DNA of 9,468 nucleotides from CAYIRQ01 sp964365905 (GTDB lineage: Bacteria; Patescibacteriota; Gracilibacteria; Peribacterales; Peribacteraceae): positions 1 to 9,468 of the forward strand of contig CAYIRQ010000059.1 of assembly GCA_964365905.1 (NCBI GenBank), written 5' to 3'. The notes under the pieces were generated by a model that did not search any database, was not told the DNA's origin, and was given only the letters and a program-made list of their open reading frames with translations. How positions within the stretch are numbered: the first letter of the stretch is position 1; each line of letters begins with the position of its first letter. The position numbers and the translations under genes are program-made. Positions 6,247 to 9,468 of this stretch are shown here, piece after piece.

Positions 6247-6275
6247 TTGTTCATCCTACTCTCAGCCCCTAAACT
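6247..6275 (+). promoter_or_regulatory. Possible promoter of the PPIase gene
   Basis: TTGTTC (6247-6252) and TAAACT (6270-6275) are separated by exactly 17 bases in the 51-base gap after murG. The start site would fall about three bases before the ATG at 6285. Each hexamer matches consensus at only three or four positions. Confidence 0.35.
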
Positions 6276-6284
6276 GTTCCGGCT

Positions 6285-7010
6285 ATGCGTTCACCATTTA
6301 TTGCACCCATCATTGGCATCGGCGCTCTCCTCGCTTCACTTCTCTTCACTTCCTGTGCTCCCTCGAAAACGACCGATGAAAACTCCCCTCCTCTGTCCAT
6401 GACTGCTCCCGCACTCCTCCGTGGCAAGCACACCGTGACCTTAAAAACTTCAAAGGGTGACATTACGCTCGAACTCGATGCCGATGCGGCACCGAAGACC
6501 GTCACGAACTTCATCACGCTCGCAGAGCGCGGCTACTACGACGACCTCACCTTTCACCGCGTCATCGCGGATTTCATGATTCAAGGTGGCGATCCGGAAG
6601 GGACCGGCACGGGCGGCGAGAGCGTGTACGGCGCGATGTTCGAGGATGAAATCAATGCGGAGAGTTACGGTCTCGATACGAAGAAACTCTCCGATGTGGC
6701 CGAAGACGAGTTACCGGAGAATATGAAAAATATGAATTTGCAGCAGTTCTACGAGGCACAGGGATACAAATATAGAGAAGACCTCGAATCGATGCCCATG
6801 GTGCGTGGTGCAATTGCAATGGCGAATCGGGGGCCAGCTACGAATGGCTCTCAGTTCTTCATCATCCAGGGTAAAGCAACACCCTGGCTCGAAGGGAAGC
6901 ACACCGTCTTCGGTATGGTCACCGAAGGGATGGATGTCGTGGATGCGATTGCGGGAGTCCCGACGGGCGCGGGCGGCAAGCCGCTGGAGCCCGTGACATT
7001 CATGAAGTGA
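6285..7010 (+). CDS. Cyclophilin-type peptidyl-prolyl isomerase, probable lipoprotein
   Basis: This enzyme catalyses cis-trans isomerisation of X-Pro bonds, here outside the membrane. Residues 5-23 are a hydrophobic signal followed by LLFTSC, so C24 is a likely lipidation site (Phe at -3 is a relaxed lipobox). The cyclophilin domain spans about 48-241. Residues aligned to human CypA are R92 and F97 (FHRVIADFMIQGGDP), Q100, F192 (NGSQFFI), W201 and H206 (PWLEGKHTVFG), so the active site looks intact. About 45 residues (124-170, acidic, with FYEAQGYKYRED) are inserted between FEDEI and VRGAIAMAN, where short bacterial cyclophilins have far fewer. The neighbouring lspA supplies the expected signal peptidase. 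The stop overlaps the next start as GTGA. Confidence 0.93.
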   Translation: MRSPFIAPIIGIGALLASLLFTSCAPSKTTDENSPPLSMTAPALLRGKHTVTLKTSKGDITLELDADAAPKTVTNFITLAERGYYDDLTFHRVIADFMIQGGDPEGTGTGGESVYGAMFEDEINAESYGLDTKKLSDVAEDELPENMKNMNLQQFYEAQGYKYREDLESMPMVRGAIAMANRGPATNGSQFFIIQGKATPWLEGKHTVFGMVTEGMDVVDAIAGVPTGAGGKPLEPVTFMK

Positions 7011-7258
7011 AAGCTTTGGACCAAGCATTGGAAATCCTGAGCAATAGTCGCTTCGAACTGCTCGGTGAGGTTCACGCCGCCATGCATTCCGCATTGGCAG
7101 AGGTCCTGGAAGAAGGGGTTCTTGGAACTCTGCAGGAGCAGGAGGTTGCTCAATACCTCGACGGCGCAGAAGAGGGATTGCGGACTCAGCTCGTTGTTTC
7201 ACGTGTGCTGGATTGGGAGACGGAAGAGTTGCATGCAGAGGGAACAGAAGGAAAATAG
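7007..7258 (+). CDS. Small acidic helical protein, unknown
   Basis: The 83-codon ORF starts with GTG, overlapping the PPIase stop codon (GTGA), which suggests translational coupling. The product is rich in Glu, Leu and Ala, has no cysteine, signal peptide or membrane segment, and is predicted almost entirely helical (ALDQALEILSNSRFELLGEV, LAEVLEEGVLGTLQEQEVAQ). Codon choice resembles its neighbours, and no better frame exists on either strand between the PPIase and gltX. I do not recognise a family. It ends 36 bases before the gltX ATG. It may be a small cytoplasmic partner or adaptor, but nothing in the sequence says so. Confidence 0.6.
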   Translation: MKALDQALEILSNSRFELLGEVHAAMHSALAEVLEEGVLGTLQEQEVAQYLDGAEEGLRTQLVVSRVLDWETEELHAEGTEGK

Positions 7259-7294
7259 TTTTCTGCTCTCCGACGGAGGGCCGAAAGGGCTGGT

Positions 7295-8875
7295 ATGCTT
7301 TGTTCCGTGCGCACCCGTTTCCCCCCCTCCCCGACCGGCTTCCTCCACATCGGAGGACTCCGCACGGCGCTCTTTTCCTATCTCCTCGCGAAAAAGAAGG
7401 GAGGAACATTCTACGTCCGCATCGAGGATACGGATCAGTCACGGGAAGTTGCGGGGGCAACCCTCAATATTTTGCAGACGCTGCATTGGGCAGGCATCGG
7501 GCCGGATGAGGGGGTGACGCTGTCATCCTTCGACTCCGCTCAGGATGACACGACAATCGTGGAGAGAGGAAAATTCGGCCCCTACTTCCAATCCAAGCGC
7601 CTCCCGATCTACCAGGAACACGGCGAGAAACTCCTCGCTACGGGCGCGGCCTATCGCTGCTTCTGCAGCCAGGAACGACTGGAAGCAATGCGCAAAGAGC
7701 AGGAAGCGCGGCATCAGGCGCCGATGTATGACCGGACGTGCCTTCGTATTCCGAAAGAGGAAGCGGAAAAACGAAGCAAAGAGGAGAGACATGTTATTCG
7801 GATGAAAATCCCATCTGAGAAAGAGATCGTTTGCAAAGATCACATCCGGGGGGAGGTGCGCTTTTCGCTCGCAACGCTCGACGATCAGGTGCTCATGAAG
7901 AGCGATGGATTCCCAACCTATCACCTCGCGCACGTCGTCGACGATCACCTCATGGAGACCACTCTCGTCGTCCGGGGGGAAGAATGGCTGCCATCGCTCC
8001 CCAAACATATTCTGCTCTTTCGCGCATTCGGCTGGGATCCGCCGGAATACGCGCACGTCCCGCTCCTTCTTGCGAAGGGAGGAGGAAAACTGAGTAAGCG
8101 TCAGGGGGATGTCTCGGTCGAAGCCTTTCGCGAGAAAGGGTATCTCCCGGAAGCCGTGCTCAACTTCATCGCACTCCTCGGATGGAACCCCGGCACCAGT
8201 CGCCCTGCGGGCTCCGGTGCGGGGCAGCGCCCCGAGAAAGAACAGGAAATTTTTTCCCTGCCGGAACTCATTGAACGTTTCGACCTCTCACGTGTGCAGA
8301 AAGCCGGCGCTATCTTCGATACCCAGAAACTCGACTGGCTGCAGGGGCAATGGATGCGAGGATTCAAGTTGGAAGAATTCGTACGGCGCATTCGACCAAA
8401 CGTCGAGCAAAAGTTCAGTGCTGCAAAGGAAGACAAAGATTTCCAGAAAAAGGCCGAACTGATCCAGAAGCGCATCACATTCTTTTCCGAGGCTCCCGAG
8501 ATGCTGCGCTTCTTCTATGAGGAACCTACTCCTTCTCTTGAATTACTTGCAAATGAGAAACAGGGGGTAAGAAAAGAAGATCTTTCGGATATCCTCAAAT
8601 TGCTTCTTAAGATTTTGAATGACATAGAAAAATGGGATTATGTACAAATTCGTGATCACATAAATGCATCCCATCTTGAAGACACAGTAACAGAATTAGA
8701 AGAAGGAAAATCCAAAGTTCTTCGCTGCGGACGTCTCACAACAAGGCAGCTTCTCTGGGTTCTCCGTGCTGCTCTGACAGGACTGCCGTATAGTCCTGGC
8801 GCACTTGAAGTCGCTGAAATTCTTCAGATGGAGAAAACGATCGAAAGATTGAAAAGGTGCCAAGACATGCTCTAA
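7295..8875 (+). CDS. gltX: Glutamyl-tRNA synthetase
   Basis: This class I aminoacyl-tRNA synthetase charges tRNA-Glu (and tRNA-Gln in organisms using the transamidation route). The Rossmann signature VRTRFPPSPTGFLHIGGLRT contains the HIGH-type HIGG (18-21), and the KMSKS loop is KLSKRQGDVSVE (265-276). Other family segments are FYVRIEDTDQSR (39-50), FGPYFQSKRLPIY (94-106), YRCFCS (120-125) and DGFPTYHLAHVVDDHLM (204-220). The C-terminal anticodon-binding domain ends with ALTGLPYSPGALEVAEIL. At 526 residues it is somewhat long, because two repeat-derived stretches (about 76-86 and 300-315) interrupt conserved context in frame. The last third is AT-richer than the front. The start may be this ATG or the GTG at 7307 (VRTRF); TATGCT just before that GTG would suit a leaderless message. 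Confidence 0.97.
   Translation: MLCSVRTRFPPSPTGFLHIGGLRTALFSYLLAKKKGGTFYVRIEDTDQSREVAGATLNILQTLHWAGIGPDEGVTLSSFDSAQDDTTIVERGKFGPYFQSKRLPIYQEHGEKLLATGAAYRCFCSQERLEAMRKEQEARHQAPMYDRTCLRIPKEEAEKRSKEERHVIRMKIPSEKEIVCKDHIRGEVRFSLATLDDQVLMKSDGFPTYHLAHVVDDHLMETTLVVRGEEWLPSLPKHILLFRAFGWDPPEYAHVPLLLAKGGGKLSKRQGDVSVEAFREKGYLPEAVLNFIALLGWNPGTSRPAGSGAGQRPEKEQEIFSLPELIERFDLSRVQKAGAIFDTQKLDWLQGQWMRGFKLEEFVRRIRPNVEQKFSAAKEDKDFQKKAELIQKRITFFSEAPEMLRFFYEEPTPSLELLANEKQGVRKEDLSDILKLLLKILNDIEKWDYVQIRDHINASHLEDTVTELEEGKSKVLRCGRLTTRQLLWVLRAALTGLPYSPGALEVAEILQMEKTIERLKRCQDML
7521..7550 (+). repeat. In-frame palindromic repeat inside gltX
   Basis: The 30-bp element has perfect 9-bp arms, TGTCATCCT (7521-7529) and AGGATGACA (7542-7550), around TCGACTCCGCTC. 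It encodes about LSSFDSAQDDT (residues 76-86), between DEG and the conserved GPYFQSKR segment, where most GltX proteins have a shorter connection. Its core shares the CCTTCGA...CTCAGGA arrangement of the intergenic elements at 1057-1075 and 1382-1426. Insertion has kept the frame, as with palindromic elements known in Rickettsia genes. Confidence 0.8.
8193..8233 (+). repeat. Second hairpin-rich in-frame insertion in gltX
   Basis: GCACC (8193-8197) pairs with GGTGC (8216-8220) around an inner GCCC-TGC-GGGC hairpin (8202-8212). Directly after it, GGGGC-AGC-GCCCC (8221-8233) forms another. Together they encode TSRPAGSGAGQRPE (residues 301-314), a Gly/Ala/Pro/Arg stretch between GWNPGT and EIFSLPELIERF, which are nearly contiguous in most GltX proteins. 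It probably forms a surface loop. Confidence 0.55.
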
Positions 8876-8897
8876 AGCCTTCCTACCGGACGACTGA

Positions 8898-8923
8898 CTT
8901 TCAATATGTTAACATATTGAAAG
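8898..8923. promoter_or_regulatory. Perfect 26-bp palindromic operator upstream of the TrpR-family gene
   Basis: Each arm reads CTTTCAATATGTT outward to the centre at 8910/8911, with no mismatch over 26 bp. The right arm contains the TTGAAA -35 box of the following gene. The same 24-bp core recurs at 9420-9451 after that gene. The central GTTAAC also lies at the centre of the E. coli TrpR operator. This strongly suggests a binding site for the dimeric regulator encoded at 8977-9414. Confidence 0.85.
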
Positions 8924-8945
8924 CTGGTCTTCCGCATTCTATAAT
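8917..8945 (+). promoter_or_regulatory. Promoter TTGAAA-17-TATAAT of the TrpR-family gene
   Basis: A -35 box TTGAAA (8917-8922) and a perfect -10 TATAAT (8940-8945) are separated by exactly 17 bases. Transcription should start near 8952, leaving a leader of about 25 bases without a Shine-Dalgarno sequence. The -35 box lies inside the palindrome, so a protein bound there would block RNA polymerase. Confidence 0.8.
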
Positions 8946-8976
8946 TGCCTCCTTCATTTTTTTCATATTTTTCATT

Positions 8977-9414
8977 ATGGCAAAAGTACAGCACCGGCAG
9001 CTCAAGAAGAGCGAACTGGAGGTGCTCCGACAGGAACTCTTCGAAACGCTGCAGAAACTCGGAGTGAAGGAGAAGGGTCGCGAATTTCTGGATGATCTTT
9101 TGACCGAGAGCGAAAAAGTCATGCTCGCACGGCGCATTCAGATCGCGAAGCGACTGCTCCTCGGAGAAGCTTTCGAGGAGATTGCACGGAGTCTCCATGT
9201 CGGCATGGCGACCATTCAGGCAGTGGATCGCTGGCTCCAGAGGAAATTCGATCGTTATCGCAGTGATCTTCCTCCACTCATGAAAACAAAACGCCGTGTG
9301 CCAATTGGACATCTCGATCCCCATTCCATGCGAGGAATTCGTGCACGGTACCCGGTGCATTTTGGCATCATCAACTTTCTCCTTGGAGATCCACGGGAAG
9401 AATTTGAAGAATAA
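8977..9414 (+). CDS. TrpR/YerC-family DNA-binding regulator
   Basis: The 145 residues match the Trp-repressor-like helix-turn-helix family (YerC/YecD type). An N-terminal helix (8-28) is followed by LLTESEKVMLARRIQIAKRL (41-60), the hallmark helix pair of the family, then the HTH, EEIARSLHVGMATIQAVDRW (67-86), with recognition helix around 76-88. The C-terminal 50 or so residues (RYRSDLPPLMKTKRRVPIGH..., ending FLLGDPREEFEE) extend beyond the roughly 100 residues usual for YerC proteins. I take the ATG at 8977 as start; an upstream ATG at 8857 would overlap gltX, lie upstream of the promoter and add a chance hydrophobic segment. Matching palindromes at 8898-8923 and 9420-9451 imply self-repression and control of the next gene. 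The ligand, if any, is unknown; nothing shows tryptophan binding. Confidence 0.9.
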   Translation: MAKVQHRQLKKSELEVLRQELFETLQKLGVKEKGREFLDDLLTESEKVMLARRIQIAKRLLLGEAFEEIARSLHVGMATIQAVDRWLQRKFDRYRSDLPPLMKTKRRVPIGHLDPHSMRGIRARYPVHFGIINFLLGDPREEFEE

Positions 9415-9419
9415 CAATC

Positions 9420-9451
9420 TTATTTTCAATATGTTAACATATTGAAAATAA
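9420..9451. promoter_or_regulatory. Second perfect palindromic operator (32 bp) after the TrpR-family gene
   Basis: A perfect 32-bp palindrome centred at 9435/9436 starts five bases after the regulator's stop codon. Each arm reads TTATTTTCAATATGTT, so it contains the same 24-bp core as 8898-8923 with longer AT flanks. TTGAAA again occurs in the right arm (9442-9447); a -10 box 17 bases on would fall at the very end of the window (9465 onward) and cannot be judged. An ATG at 9462 may or may not begin a gene. The palindrome might also act as a transcript-end hairpin, but no U-run follows. Confidence 0.8.
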
Positions 9452-9468
9452 CCTTCTTCTCATGGAGT

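Noticed and set aside
3837..6254. Long minus-strand open frames opposite ftsW and murG (for example 4497-6254)
   Set aside because: They are antisense shadows of well-supported ftsW and murG; the translations are charged, low-complexity and without family motifs.
8898..8923. Reading the palindrome after gltX as a terminator
   Set aside because: It is AT-rich with no following T-run, carries the -35 box of the next gene, and recurs as an exact core elsewhere; an operator fits better.
8857..8976. Upstream ATG extending the TrpR-family protein by 40 residues
   Set aside because: It would overlap gltX, lie ahead of the strong promoter, and encode the operator palindrome plus a chance Phe/Ile stretch.

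Overview
The window looks like a chromosomal housekeeping segment from an uncultured, small-genome bacterium. I favour a Candidate Phyla Radiation (Patescibacteria) lineage such as the Peregrinibacteria/Peribacteria group. This is an inference from gene style and repeat content, not from a marker phylogeny. The coding is compact, start codons lack Shine-Dalgarno sequences, UGA is used as an ordinary stop (PPIase, lspA, murA), and divergent palindromic repeats occur both between genes and inside a gene.

Layout. At the left is a secreted or membrane-anchored cysteine-repeat protein of unknown function (+). A repeat-rich gap follows, holding a minus-strand tRNA-Arg(CCU) with encoded CCA, its own -10 box and a likely terminator. 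Minus-strand genes come next, read right to left: lspA (lipoprotein signal peptidase), murA (first committed step of peptidoglycan synthesis), a degenerate metallo-beta-lactamase-fold protein that overlaps the murA ORF by 104 bases, and a possible 53-residue ORF. From a divergent intergenic region carrying inverted arrays of an 8-bp tandem repeat, the plus strand reads ftsW, murG, a cyclophilin-type PPIase lipoprotein, a small unknown ORF overlapping it by GTGA, gltX (glutamyl-tRNA synthetase), and a TrpR/YerC-family regulator.

How the genes fit together. MurA makes the precursor that MurG later glycosylates to lipid II, and the SEDS protein FtsW polymerises lipid II at the septum. LspA would process lipoproteins such as the PPIase encoded nearby. 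GltX and the tRNA belong to translation.

The most interesting signals are regulatory or structural. The TrpR-family gene is bracketed by two perfect palindromes sharing a 24-bp core. The upstream copy contains the TTGAAA -35 box of a TTGAAA-17-TATAAT promoter, a clear model for autorepression plus control of the next gene to the right. gltX carries an in-frame palindromic insertion (9-bp arms) related to intergenic repeats elsewhere in the window, and a second in-frame hairpin insertion.
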